From NCBI GenBank assembly GCA_036244855.1, contig BQKZ01000040.1, forward strand, positions 196,963 through 260,962: a stretch of 64,000 nt of DNA, read 5' to 3'. The stretch comes from Temnopleurus reevesii (Eukaryota; Echinodermata; Echinoidea; Temnopleuroida; Temnopleuridae). A program made the position numbers and the translations under genes. A model generated the notes under the pieces. That model was not told where the DNA came from. It saw only the letters and a program-made list of their open reading frames with translations, and did no database searches. Shown here piece by piece: positions 24,283 to 34,100 of this stretch. Position 1 is the stretch's first letter, and the number at the start of each line of letters is the position of its first letter.

Positions 24283-25604
24283 TGCATACGCTTCCAATCC
24301 AGAAAACGGTAACCTACCTAATTTTGTGCTTATTTGCTGTAAGCAAGTTTTCGGAGCATTGGGCAGATTTAATTCCAATAATGTGAAACTTAATCAGGAA
24401 GTAACACATGAACTTTAATCGATTGTCAGAGGAGGTCCGCCCCTGGAAAATAAATCAATAGCCCAGAAGAAATTTGAGCCCATTTCATTGGCGTACCTAG
24501 GATTTGACGACCCAGGGCCTACTGGGTTGTGAGTCCCCCCATACCCACGACGACCCTAAAGGCAAGCAAAGGAGAAAGGTTTAATAAAGATTTCGACGAC
24601 TCTATTATTTGCTAAAAGCATACATGTATTTTCGCTCAAAAGAATTTAGCCCGCCAAAAAAAGGGTCTTAATAACTAAACTTGTACCCCCACGATCAAAT
24701 TGATGTCCTATGTAGATACCCCTTTATAGCTAATTCTGCCCCTCTTCCTGCCCATCAGGAGCGGGGGGGGGGGGGGGGCGGTCGTGCCCCAAAGCAGGAG
24801 AAAGATACAAGCATACATCATTATAATAAACGTATCTAAAGCAGCATAAAAGCGTGTTGGAATCACGTGAATTAGATTTTAATCGTTATAACGTTCACCT
24901 TGGTTTAATTTCACAGGAACAACTATGCTTCCTAAATCCCAGAGCACTATAGATCCGTTCACTGTACAAAGGAAAGGTCAAATTGGTTCCCACCTCGGCC
25001 TCCCCGCGCTGGTGAGGAGAGTTCAAAGTCACAATTCATGTTCAGGATTTACAATCTCCATTTCTACGAGAGGTTGCACTATGATATGATAGAACAGATT
25101 AAAGAGGAAACAATATCGGGAAAAAGTATTGCGCACTTTACAATAGCATTTAATTTTCCACTCCAAATGAAAGTTTCATCTAACCCTGGGACCATTTGTG
25201 TGCAGTAATGTTATCTGAATTCACTACCCCCCCCCCCCCCCCCCCCCCTAAGGGCTAACAAGAAAAAGCGATNNNNNNNNNNCCCCCCCCCCCCCCTCGC
25301 TCCAGTAAGGGTTAAGGTATGAAATACAGGGTGAGTAAAAAAAAAATGTCCCCCAACTTTGAAGCTGTCCTGTTCGGAATATAACATTATTATCCTGAAT
25401 TTGATGGTATGTTCTGAAAGAGTACTTTCCAAAGAACATTTTGGTACCATTTTTATGTACATTATTGCATGCATGACTGAACAAGAGACGATTGTTATTG
25501 AGGAGAAAATGTCACTTGCGCCAAGTGGCTGGGTTTAGACAAAAACAGCATTTGGTCGTGCGGCAGTTGGACAGATAATGTCAAGCTCAAACGAGCATTT
25601 GCAA

Positions 25605-25673
<69 letters not shown>

Positions 25674-28616
25674 CACACACACATACACACACACACTCAG
25701 AGTAAACCACAAACAAACAGACCCACAAACTGCACACAAAGACGCCCACATACGCGCACAATTCATACACAGATATCAACAAATAAACATAATTTTGTGT
25801 TTCGTCGCAAAAGTCTCTGGTCAAAATTATTTCTTGTGGGAAATCTTCAGTATTCACCAATCCATCTGCAGACATATCAGATCGAGCTACGACAGGGTAT
25901 GGAGGAAGATGCTTTTGAGCCTTGGGAAGATGGAAGGAATGCTCCATCCAACATGGATCTATCATGCATAACGGTGTATCATCCGTCAGCAACAGGAGAC
26001 AGGTGAAGGATTGAGCTAAGAATAAGAGTGACGGGCATTTAAAAGAGAAACAATTTTGAAATGTTTGATCTTTTACATAACGTTTATTGAGATGTGTTCT
26101 TCATGTTCTTATTCACAGATGTTACAGTGTACTGTTTTACAAGTATGGGTGTGTGCGTGTGTGCGTATGTGCGTTGGGGGTATGTTTGTGTGTGTGTGTG
26201 TGTTTGTGTGTGTATGTGTGTTTGTGTGTCTATGCTCAGCAGATTTTGTGAGACTTTCTCTGGTTACGAAAGAAAACTGAATAGGTAGTAAAATTGTCGA
26301 TAAGCTCTTACCACTTAGATTTTTGCACCTGTGTGTTTGTGTATGTGTGTGTGTGGTTTATGTTTCTGTATAGCTGTGTATTGGGTGATTTGCTGCATGT
26401 TTTTTTATGTGTGTGCATGTACGTGTGTGTTTGAACGTGCTTCTGTCTGTCCATGGGACACAAGTTATTTTCATTGTCAGTTTCATCTTCACTTAGCCAC
26501 TTGGCGCAAGTAAGATTTTATACCTTTAGCAAAGCTGTCTCGTCTGCAGTCATGCGTGCAAAAATATTAATAAAAACGGTACCAAAATATTCTTTGGAGA
26601 AAACTTTATCAGGAAATCCCATCAAATTTGGGATTATAATTTTTTGTTTTGAACAGGACGGCATCAAAGTTGGGGGACATTTTGTTTTACTCACTCTGTA
26701 CATGTAGGTCAATTAGCTGATGTGTGTGAACCATAAAAGAGATTTCCTAAAATTCGACAAAAATATGAGCTGAAGAATAATCGGATCAGTCAGCTTAATT
26801 AGAACTACTCTCTAATAAAGTCATATCAAGATACAAAAGAAAATCAAAGCATTTCAAAGACGGAATTATTGACAAGCATAGTGATTTTATAAGTAGTAAT
26901 TTTTCCAATGTCTATTTTTACTTCTCCCCTCGCATCTTCTTCCCCTCTTCACTCTGCTCTACTCTACCTGCCTCACTCCCTCCAATTTCTATCAGCTCTC
27001 TCCAACATGCTTTCTCATATTTTATCATTTTACTCTCTCTTCTCCTCTCGTTTAAAACGAACTCTGTCCCTTGACCCCCTGGTTGCTATGGTAACCACAA
27101 AAAAAAAAAAAACAGATTAATCAGCCAATTACATTCGTTTGAAATAGTACAGTTCTTTTATAAACAATAAATACAAGCATAAAAGATTAGAAATATACTG
27201 TTGTAATAAGTAGAAGTAGCAGATTTCATTGTTTTACATACTTTAAAATCCCTCTGTAATGGCAAGTGCAGATTTCATATAACGATTGAAATAGCACAGA
27301 TAAAGCAGAGGCAGCAAAGAGATATCAGATGAAAAAAAAATTATTCTTTAGTATTTACAGTACAAATGAGTCTTAGAATTATCTAAAATCTATTTCTGCC
27401 TATTACCAATATATGTACAACCATGTGAGCAAAAATCTTGGGGAAGGTGCTTTCTATGAATATTCTAAAATCAATGACATGAAAAAGGAAAAGGTGTATA
27501 CTGTATATCCTAAAATGAAAGTAAAAAAAACAAAATGCTATCCAATTGATTTTAAAAGTTTCACAATCCAGTCTAAGTTTAAAATCTTATTAAATTCTAT
27601 TCCAAAATGAGTTGCCATTTAGCAACATGAAAAATACAGTCAGATTCTTAATTTATATAAAACATCTTTTCTAAAATTGCCTAATTCTACAATCTAAAAA
27701 TAACAAGGTGTAGGGTACACACGCGTAATTATTTCTCCATAGACCCGTGTGTTATTTGGCCTTTAAAAAAAATTCATATAAAATCGGCTGTAGATTAGGT
27801 CGACAAGTGCTTGGTAGCAATGGAAAGGAAATTTTATGGGCTTTCTTATTCTGCATTCAAAACTACCTCTTGACCAGCTCATTTTTGAGCAATTTCCCCT
27901 TACATAGCAACATGACGTGCATCAATAAATTCCATACCCCTAATGAGGTAAATTGAATCTATCTTTAGAGGTGTCAAGTAGTTCCAGAAATCGAAAATTT
28001 TTGGGTCCCCCTTTTGATAAAGAAAGGTCATATATTCATTTACTAATATCCATAATTAAATAATTACTCGTTCACATCTACATGTATTAAAATTAATCCA
28101 TAATAGCTGAACTGCTATGGGTTGCCTAGGGGTCTATTTTTCATACGCAAAAGTGATTTGCCCATAATTACGCGTGTGTAACCTGTACCATCATTCAGAA
28201 AAACGCGAAGCTGAAATGAATGCCTTCACCTTGATTCTGTTTGAGTTTTGTTCATAACGTGATCATGGCCTACTTACAATATAGTTTAGAAGAAAAAAAA
28301 TCCAGAAAATTATCGTAATTCACTGTATAAATGATATCATAGCATGATTTTTTTTGTCAATGTGTTCTATACCTTAAATTGTTTGATATTTGCAAATTAT
28401 TTTTTTGCAAATTTCACAGCACAAAATGTTCAATATCAAAGTTATATTTATTATCAAAATACTTTATGTAATACTGCTTGTATGATGGAGAGCTATTTGT
28501 AATACACTTCAAACTGTCACTTTAAAATCAGTGTTACTGTTTTCATCCTTACCCATGTTCGTTTCTGTCAGAAAGAAATGCATAATCGTTGCAAGCAACA
28601 AAGCAAGTAATTTCAT
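17308..28616 (-). CDS. SBP type 3-like extracellular binding protein, secreted isoform (276 aa)
   Basis: Predicted secreted protein with a solute-binding-protein family 3 (SBP_bac_3) fold, the fold shared with glutamate-receptor ligand-binding domains. Exons in transcript order: 28616-28553 (signal peptide), 23827-23776, 22993-22941, 22168-22040, 20091-19889, 19259-19182, 18496-18289, 17351-17308. They total 831 nt with all phases matching. Visible landmarks are VWTFAIGHDG at the first strand, TGTLRGFHVDIVNAVC (family: G...GF.vDi..ai), the DRSLTFQFSSPM block (family: t.eR.....FS.P) whose R107 aligns with the ligand-carboxylate Arg, and FEALRQNGRYKDI near the end (family: l..dG.y..i). There are eight cysteines and no transmembrane helix. 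The family call rests on these motifs by eye. The ligand is unknown. Confidence 0.75.
18289..18496 (-). CDS. SBP-like gene exon 7
   Basis: Encodes the second-lobe end: LQQIGPTITNCQRAGG, LNDWWNPAFEALRQNGRY and KDICANVDNEH. Donor ATG/GTGAGT, phase 1. Confidence 0.87.
18689..18878. repeat. MITE-like element with 20-bp perfect inverted ends
   Basis: CGTTTTTACGAACCGGCCTA at 18689-18708 is the exact reverse complement of 18859-18878. Lies in intron 6 of the SBP-like gene. Confidence 0.8.
18980..19031 (+). repeat. 52-bp direct repeat, copy 1
   Basis: Identical to 19330-19381 (ATTATGATCACAAATCAGAT through TGCATAAAAAA), 350 bp apart. The pair flanks exon 6 of the SBP-like gene. Confidence 0.93.
19182..19259 (-). 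CDS. SBP-like gene exon 6
   Basis: A 26-codon phase-0 exon encoding GVPLSPSQIVHYKT and DQLIAAVNNNE. Identical 52-bp repeats lie on either side (18980-19031 and 19330-19381). Confidence 0.85.
19265..19550. repeat. GAA/GGA purine tract
   Basis: Polypurine (plus strand) with irregular GAA, GGA and AGA triplets, split by the 52-bp repeat copy 2. On the transcribed minus strand it forms a long pyrimidine tract immediately before the exon 6 acceptor. Confidence 0.9.
19330..19381 (+). repeat. 52-bp direct repeat, copy 2 inside a GAA tract
   Basis: Exact copy of 18980-19031, interrupting the purine tract at 19283-19550. Confidence 0.93.
19889..20091 (-). CDS. SBP-like gene exon 5
   Basis: Encodes WYNTYDRSLTFQFSSPM, then FVRQGNPNNFNP, WKIGFGDGWSTDEHC and TIT. 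It carries the putative ligand-binding Arg. Acceptor TTGCAG, donor ACG/GTAATG. Confidence 0.88.
20230..20870. repeat. ACG/CGT-dense stretch, unidentified
   Basis: A roughly 640-bp segment with many ACGT, TACGTC and AACGT words, unlike the CpG-poor surroundings. No frame, ends or tandem unit are obvious. Lies in intron 4 of the SBP-like gene. Confidence 0.6.
21417..21540. repeat. hairpin element with 31-bp arms
   Basis: GTGATTTCTTTAATCCATTT through ATTTA at 21417-21447 pairs with 21510-21540 with one mismatch; the loop is 62 nt. Lies in SBP-like intron 4. Confidence 0.85.
22040..22168 (-). CDS. SBP-like gene exon 4
   Basis: Encodes VCAQANKNCRLVWDVYSNCW and then GGQGLMAGWYDACTG, with four of the eight cysteines. 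Donor G/GTAGGT, phase 1. Confidence 0.87.
22306..22570. repeat. palindromic MITE, CTGGTGTTAAATT family, double-hairpin copy
   Basis: Starts CACTGCAAAAACGCTGGTGT and ends with its complement. The interior consists of two consecutive near-identical palindromes of about 116 bp, each centred on TCATATATGATATATGATAT. Lies in intron 3 of the SBP-like gene. Confidence 0.92.
22941..22993 (-). CDS. SBP-like gene exon 3
   Basis: Acceptor TTCGCAG, donor G/GTAATC. Encodes DETTGTLRGFHVDIVNA, the most recognisable SBP_bac_3 motif in the protein. Confidence 0.87.
23366..23529. repeat. pogo/Tigger-type MITE, copy 1
   Basis: TA-flanked (TSD). CAGTATAACCTCATTAAAAT at the left, GAGGTTTGACTG at the right, with inner TTGTTATATCA arms. 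Lies in intron 2 of the SBP-like gene. Confidence 0.8.
23776..23827 (-). CDS. SBP-like gene exon 2
   Basis: Acceptor TTGCAG, donor CT/GTAAGT. Encodes DVWTFAIGHDGSNVEY. Phase 1 in, phase 2 out. This is the junction shared by both first exons. Confidence 0.85.
24087..24282 (-). CDS. SBP-like gene, alternative exon 1B (signal anchor)
   Basis: Start at 24282, donor AAT G/GTAATT, phase 1. Encodes a cytoplasmic stub, one hydrophobic helix and a Gly/Ser/Thr-rich stalk. A two-codon upstream ORF (ATG CAA TGA) overlaps the start codon. Confidence 0.75.
25273..25282. other. assembly gap (10 N) in a poly-C run
   Basis: Ten N between two C homopolymers (25229-25248 and 25283-25296), so length and sequence are unreliable. 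Single N also occur at 46481 and 63758. Confidence 0.99.
25608..25696. repeat. (AC)n microsatellite
   Basis: ACACAC run with rare interruptions, in the left half of the foldback element. Confidence 0.97.
26150..26232. repeat. (TG)n microsatellite
   Basis: Interrupted GTGTGT run in the right half of the foldback element, complementary in sense to 25608-25696. Confidence 0.93.
27706..28195. mobile_element. non-autonomous DNA element with ACACACGCGTAATTAT inverted ends
   Basis: GGTACACACGCGTAATTAT with a nearby TAGACCC at the left is mirrored at 28130-28195 (GGGTCTA ... ATAATTACGCGTGTGTAACC). No coding capacity. Lies in the long intron between exons 1A and 2 of the SBP-like gene. Confidence 0.75.
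28553..28616 (-). CDS. SBP-like gene, alternative exon 1A (signal peptide)
   Basis: ATG at 28616 opens MKLLALLLATIMHFFLTE, a textbook signal peptide. The donor G/GTAAGG follows at 28552. It ends in phase 1, exactly what exon 2 at 23827 requires. No other minus-strand exon between 28.5 and 24.3 kb fits better. Confidence 0.65.
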
Positions 28617-28672
28617 ATCGTCATAGAAGAATCCCTTGAAGTCAGTTAGCATTAATATGGTAGCCTAGCTAA

Positions 28673-28682
28673 TAAAATATAG
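28673..28682 (-). promoter_or_regulatory. TATA-like box of exon 1A
   Basis: Read on the minus strand: CTATATTTTA, about 57-66 bp upstream of the exon 1A ATG. That leaves room for a start site near 28650 and a short 5' UTR. Confidence 0.4.
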
Positions 28683-28689
28683 ATGAATG

Positions 28690-29950
28690 ATGTACTTATC
28701 ATGAATGAGTTAAAGAAAGTAGGGCTTCACCTAACTGCACATTTTGCTGATCGATAATCAATAAAGAAGAAAAGTGCTATCCACTCGTTGATTAGGCATA
28801 AGTGAAAATTTATCACATTTTGGAATCATTCCGATACCTAAGACGCTCTAGGTTGGATTCCATTGGTGTTGAGTTGCATGTTATGGTCTTATCACATGTT
28901 TCAATGCAACTCAGCAGATGCCAGTGTTTTCATATCAATCAGGGATTCTTCCAAATTACCCCACGCTTTTTGTTATGAAGCCTGCTCTGATGATTTTCTG
29001 TGAAACCTTAAACCCCATTCCTGTGAAATCAATCTATTTCTCTCAACTCAAAATATATTCAGATGTTGGGTGCCTACAAACCAGGAAAGCTTTTCATGAG
29101 ACTACGACTAGAAAACGCTTGCGAATCCAAATCATCACGCATACCCAAGTGTGATCTCTGATTACATATGTATACAAAATACATCGGCAGACCAAGTTTG
29201 TCTGGATCAGGTCCAGCGTATCACAAGGTTTTCAACAATCCGATATCTTTAAAATTAAGCTAAAAATAGAGCTTTAAAATTACTCAGAGTACTTGGAGTA
29301 AGTTGTGAAATATTATACTTCCCTCTTCCTCCACTTTTCACCATCCGATTTAGAATCATTTATACCATTTAACATTAGAATTAATGATTAATTTCATTTC
29401 TATTATGTCTGGTTCATTTGTGTTCTGAGTTGGTGGGCTTCATATTAAATTGGATTGTTGATATTATTGTGAGTAATTGTGATTTATGTATGTATTTAAA
29501 TTGTCAATGGTATCTGCAGTTCGGCCATTTGTCGCGTAAATGATTCTTATTTTGTAAACCATTTTTAATACTTTCTTTAAAAATAGTCTGATTAAATCAA
29601 AGCTTCCCCAACCATATGGAAAGCAAGTAGATCTTGAGTAGCATTTGACTACGATGGTTTCAAATCTCTTGGCAATATCACCAACATTTCAAAGTTCATG
29701 TTACTTTTAAATTGGTGATGCACTCACGGGACTGCCATTTAAAGCAGTTTATCAATGTCCCTGGCTAGTAGCTGCCAGGGACATTGATTGCCTTTTTACT
29801 CGTTGATGGTAACTTTCTGCATGTTGTTTTCTTTGACCTGTTGCTTGTTTCAGAAATCTGTTCATGCAATTGTTGACCAGCTCCTGCACTGAATCACTGT
29901 AGATGTTACTGAGTTAGCATCTGAGAATTGGTCATCAGTTGTGCATAGAT
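28690..29950. other. intergenic stretch between the SBP-like gene and GTF3C1
   Basis: No exon-like frames with splice context on either strand. The frame at 28918-29154 shows no recognisable motif. It contains the perfect hairpin at 29751-29788. Confidence 0.55.
29751..29788. repeat. perfect 15-bp-stem hairpin
   Basis: ATCAATGTCCCTGGC at 29751-29765 pairs with GCCAGGGACATTGAT at 29774-29788 around an 8-nt loop. Confidence 0.9.
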
Positions 29951-29972
29951 TCATGCGTATCTCTAAAACAGT

Positions 29973-29978
29973 TTTATT
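29973..29978 (-). terminator. GTF3C1: candidate poly(A) signal of GTF3C1
   Basis: AATAAA on the minus strand about 900 bp after the stop. It is the first canonical hexamer I see after the tandem 3' UTR repeats. Confidence 0.3.
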
Positions 29979-30167
29979 ACACAAGCTCCAGGATTGTGTT
30001 ATGCCCCATTCTCCTTAGCCTAAACGATAACTCCTGTCGCTGAATCGCACCTGATAAAGGGTCATCAATTGTGAGTAGAGTCATGTGTACCTCTACAAAC
30101 AGCCTTACTAAACAAAACAAAAGCTTAGTGTTTCCTTTGATTAGGCTGTGTAATATTCGAGTAAAAT

Positions 30168-30372
30168 TAACCCTAACTAGGCCGGGCTATTTTGGGAGTT
30201 CTCATAGCTGGGGGGGGGGGCCTCCCAGGCCCCTCCTTCAGTTCTCAGTCGTTGATCGCGCTATCACCGCGAAAATTGCACGCAAGTAGAGTATCATGTA
30301 ACCTACAATATTGCATCGTCAGATTTTCGAAAATATGCCTAGTGAGTCCCCTCCCGACCTAGTTAGGGTTAA
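30168..30372. repeat. MITE with TTAACCCTAACTAGG ends
   Basis: TTAACCCTAACTAGGCCGGG at the left and CCCGACCTAGTTAGGGTTAA at the right. The interior has a G-run followed by CCTCCCAGGCCCC. Lies in the presumed GTF3C1 3' UTR. Partial relatives near 49170. Confidence 0.82.
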
Positions 30373-30439
30373 ATCTTGGTTCCCTTGCTAATGAGCTTAG
30401 CATTGGTCAGGACTAGGTGAGCAAATCTCTTAATAGGGC

Positions 30440-31000
30440 TAAGTTCAACAATGCTTCCAGCTGGTAAGGCTAAATGTTGCCTTTGACTGGGCTATGTTAT
30501 CTTTAAAAAAAACGAAGTTCATCAGTACCCCATTGCTAATGGACTTGGCGATGTTATCCTTCACTGGAGCAAAGTTCATTAATGTTTCTAGCTGGTAAGG
30601 GATAAATGTTGAATTAGAGTCAGCTCTGTTATCTTTCAGTGGAACTAAGTTCATCAGTACACCTTTCTAGGAGGCTTGGTGTTCCTCACGACTTGGTGAT
30701 GTAATCCTTCAATAGAGCAAAGTTTGTCAAATTTTCTAGCTGGTAACGCTAAATGTTGAATTATAGTGGGTTCTGTTATTTAAGTACCCCCTAGATAGTG
30801 GGCTTTGCATTGGCCAGATTCTCCTTCAATCATCAATGTTTCTAGCGGGTATGGTTCAGTTTGGAACAAGAATGGGCTCTGTTATCTTTCTGTGGAACTA
30901 AGTTCATCAGTACCACTTGCTAGCTGGTTTGGTGCTGCTGGTGATTTGGTGATGTTATCCTTCAATAGAGCCAAGTTTACCAATGCCCCTGCTGTCGGCT
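30440..31000 (-). repeat. tandem copies of the GTF3C1 terminal-exon tail in the 3' UTR
   Basis: Four to five degenerate units of roughly 110-150 bp sharing GTTATCTTTCAGTGGAACTA / AAGTTCATCAGTACC and GTGATGTTATCCTTCAATAG blocks. The unit overlaps the last about 35 codons of GTF3C1. On the minus strand the copies still translate into LMNFAPVKDNIA-like peptides. Confidence 0.75.
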
Positions 31001-31109
31001 GGTAGAAAACTAAAGCCTTAGGCTTGGCATTGGAAGGGGGACCGAATATGTTCAGCTTTCTGCTACAATAGGTTGAATGCCTGGTGATGACTTCTGCATT
31101 CAGAAGAAT
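30882..31109 (-). CDS. GTF3C1: GTF3C1 terminal exon 29 (75 codons and stop)
   Basis: Acceptor TTTGACAG. Encodes ILLNAEVITRHSTYC and PKALVFYQPTAGALVNLA, resembling the SPMAFYEPTLDCTLRLG ending of vertebrate GTF3C1, then an unconserved tail LLKDNITKSP...TER and TAA at 30884-30882. The tail and the following 3' UTR are built from the same repeated unit. Confidence 0.75.
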   Translation of the reverse strand: MLLNAEVITRHSTYCSRKLNIFGPPSNAKPKALVFYQPTAGALVNLALLKDNITKSPAAPNQLASGTDELSSTER

Positions 31110-34100
31110 CTGTCAAATAAAAAGGAAATAAGATCAATGAGCAGATCTCTTAGGTGTTACAAACATCTTAGATCTTAAAACTATAGCGTTGATGACCAAA
31201 AATTGTATTCTTTAACACCTGCGTTTTGGATGAGGGGTACAAAACATAATACAATACAAACACATTAAAAAGAAATCAAGACAAACATGCCATAAAATGT
31301 AGCAGGTGCGTCACCATTGACCAATATAATTTGTTCTGGTAACAAAGGGTTATAAATCATGTGAACAGACAATATCACAGGACAATTGAATATTTTTCAT
31401 TGATCTTGGTACACCCTTAATAAGCCAAAGACGATACAAAAAGTATTGAAGGAATACAATTTTTGACAATCTCAACATATTTACATTAAGATGAACGACT
31501 TCAACTGCATGCTAATGCTTGTAGCTGAGCATTAGAAAATCTAAAGAATTCAGTTTAAAAGTAAGGCAGAGGGTGAGTATTTCCACATCAACTTATTCTT
31601 AGATTATGGATCATTCATCTTCTTCTCTTGGTAAATATTGGACAGGTAGATGTACAAATGGGAAGAAGGCTTCACGGTACAACAATTCTGGATAGAGAGA
31701 CCTATGCCACTCAATCCTGAATTTACTCATTCTCCTGTAGATGATGAGAACATGCACATCAAAACTTAGAGAGTGGGTCCCGGTCATTTTCAGGACCACT
31801 CTCATTTTCAAGAAAGATAACTCGTACAGTGAAGCCTTCAAGCACGTATTAGATGCACAAAGTCATTTTCGTGCTCTGCATGATTTGACAGCCACAGATT
31901 TTGATGCCCTTATTTAATGTATAGATTAATGGGGGTTGCAAATCAACTGCAAATCGGTTGTAAACTGGAATACGTCGTTTCATTCATGCATGGTCTGCGG
32001 TCTTTACAAAATGCATAGGGAACAATGATTCTGATTGGCACTTGCTGATCATCTGTAACTTGCATTGATCGCAACTTCATAGCAACACTGTCATAAAATA
32101 TAATTTTCAATTGGCACCTTCGTCATTTGGTAGAAAAAGCATAAATGATAACAGATGATCAAGCTATGATTAGCTTATGATAGATGGCCCCTGCATTTAT
32201 GATATTTGTGTTTACTATTCTAAGAAAAAATCATCTACTTGATTATCAGTATAAGTTATACTTTTTTGAATTTGTATTTTTGTTGAATAAATACAGAAAC
32301 CTATGCCAAAAAGAAAGGAAATAATATAGTACTGACCCTAAGGAGATGCAGACAGTCAACAGGAGAGGCAACCTTCTGGAAATGAATGAAGACATCACTC
32401 TCTTTGATGCCAGGTTTAGAGACGATGAGTAATCCTACACTAGTCAGGAACATAGTGAGTGATTTGCTGTTCAGTGATCCATCAATGTTAGTCCATGGAT
32501 GGCAGATGATCGTCACTGGTGCGTACTCCCTGTTGGAACGGAATGCAAAAAGTGAATCAAAATTGGTATTAGTTGTCTGTGCCTACAAGCTTTGTGACTT
32601 GATATTCATTTGTCCATGAACATTGTAGTTCCTGACCTTCCTGGAACAGATTAATATGACCTATTCCTTTGTTTTATCATATTTGCTGGTAAACGCCTTA
32701 TATCTGATTTTGACTTAACTACCATATCTTTAACTGGCCCCTTCGAAGGCATTTTGATGTTAACACTATATTAACTATTTCCGAAAAATTAAGTCAAACG
32801 CAAATTCAATGCTCCTTTGTAATGCTATTAAAAATCGGAACAGGCTTGTCATTGTTGTGTCCGCACAGCTGAATATATGACGTACAGATCTATTGTCTCC
32901 ATTCAACAAAAATGTTCACAAATAGTTCATATCATGTTTGTTATAGAGTACAGCTTCTTGCTAAAAATTCAAGAAGTCTGTACATTGAAAGCAGGAGTAC
33001 AACATCCACTATCGGGATGTAGGCCAAGAATATTGGTGGCCAACATGTAGCCAGGGGTATATTGGAAATGTAAAATAAATTTTCTTGTAAGACCTGCTCA
33101 TTCATGGAAAGTGATGTTTAATGCATAATGCAGACATGTGAATATGACTCATTTCTCCACAACATTCTCACCTAAAGGGAAATCTTGAGTAAGCTGATCA
33201 TTTTTGTAAAACTCTCACATGAAAATAACAAGTAGATGATAAAACACATTTTAAAAACATAATCAACACCAAAAATTCAATGAAAGAATATCTCCTTACA
33301 TGACAGGATGCAATGTTTCCACTTTCTTTCGCTTCCTTCTCACAATGGCATCACTTGGCAAGGCTCCATCAGCACGCATCAGCCCAGCTAGATCCATACT
33401 TGGTGCTAGGGTTGTCAATGAGTTTCCATCAGTTGAAGATGCACCATCTAGTGCTACATCTGGCATGTTTTCTTCAAGAGGCGTGGTCCTCCCTAGATCA
33501 ACTTCTGTTGGTGGGATGGGTAAAGTGTCATCAGTAGCAGGCGTTGTGCCTGGCAAGTTTTCACCAGAAGGCGTTATTCTACCGAGATCCATTTCTGGTG
33601 CTGGAGTTAGTAAGCTTCCATCAGCTGGTGTTGTTCCTGCTGGATCAAGTGCTGATGCTATGCTTGACAAGTTTCTGGAAGGTGTAGTTTCAGCAGTCTC
33701 CATTGCTGGTGTTGTTCCTGCTGGATCAAGTGCTGGTGCTATGCTGGGCAAGTTTCCTTCAAAAGGTGTAGTTTCAGCTGTCTCCATAGCTGGTGCAACG
33801 TTTGGCAAGTTTCCATCCAAAGCCATTGTCCGACTGAGACCAATGTCTGATTCTAAGTTTGGTAAGTTCTCATCGGCATCCATTATACCGGCTAAATCAG
33901 TTTCCGACAGTGAGCTCAACAGGTTTTCATCAGCTGATGGCATACCAGACTGATCCCTTTCTGATGTTGATTCAACACTTCCATTGTCATTAGAAGGGTC
34001 CTGCGACTCCCCATCTGTTGTCTTGGGTCCATCTACCTCAACCGGATCATCCCCATTTGACGCACCTGCTGTTGTTATGTCATTGCCCGATACCTTGGCC

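Larger units (their letters stand above)
25325..26700. mobile_element. 1.4-kb foldback element with about 200-bp inverted ends
   Basis: TACAGGGTGAGTAAAA...ATGTCCCCCAACTTTGA at 25325 is mirrored by TCAAAGTTGGGGGACAT...TACTCACTCTGTA ending 26700. Homology of the arms (roughly 80 per cent by eye) continues about 200 bp to CTTGCGCCAAGTGGCT. An (AC)n tract in the left arm faces a (TG)n tract in the right. No transposase frame. Superfamily not determined. Confidence 0.85.

Noticed and set aside
25495..25992. 165-aa minus-strand frame with poly Cys/Val
   Set aside because: Translation of the (AC)n microsatellite and foldback element; no splice or protein-family support.
33300..33953. 217-aa plus-strand frame
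   Set aside because: Shadow of the repetitive GTF3C1 exon 27 on the opposite strand.
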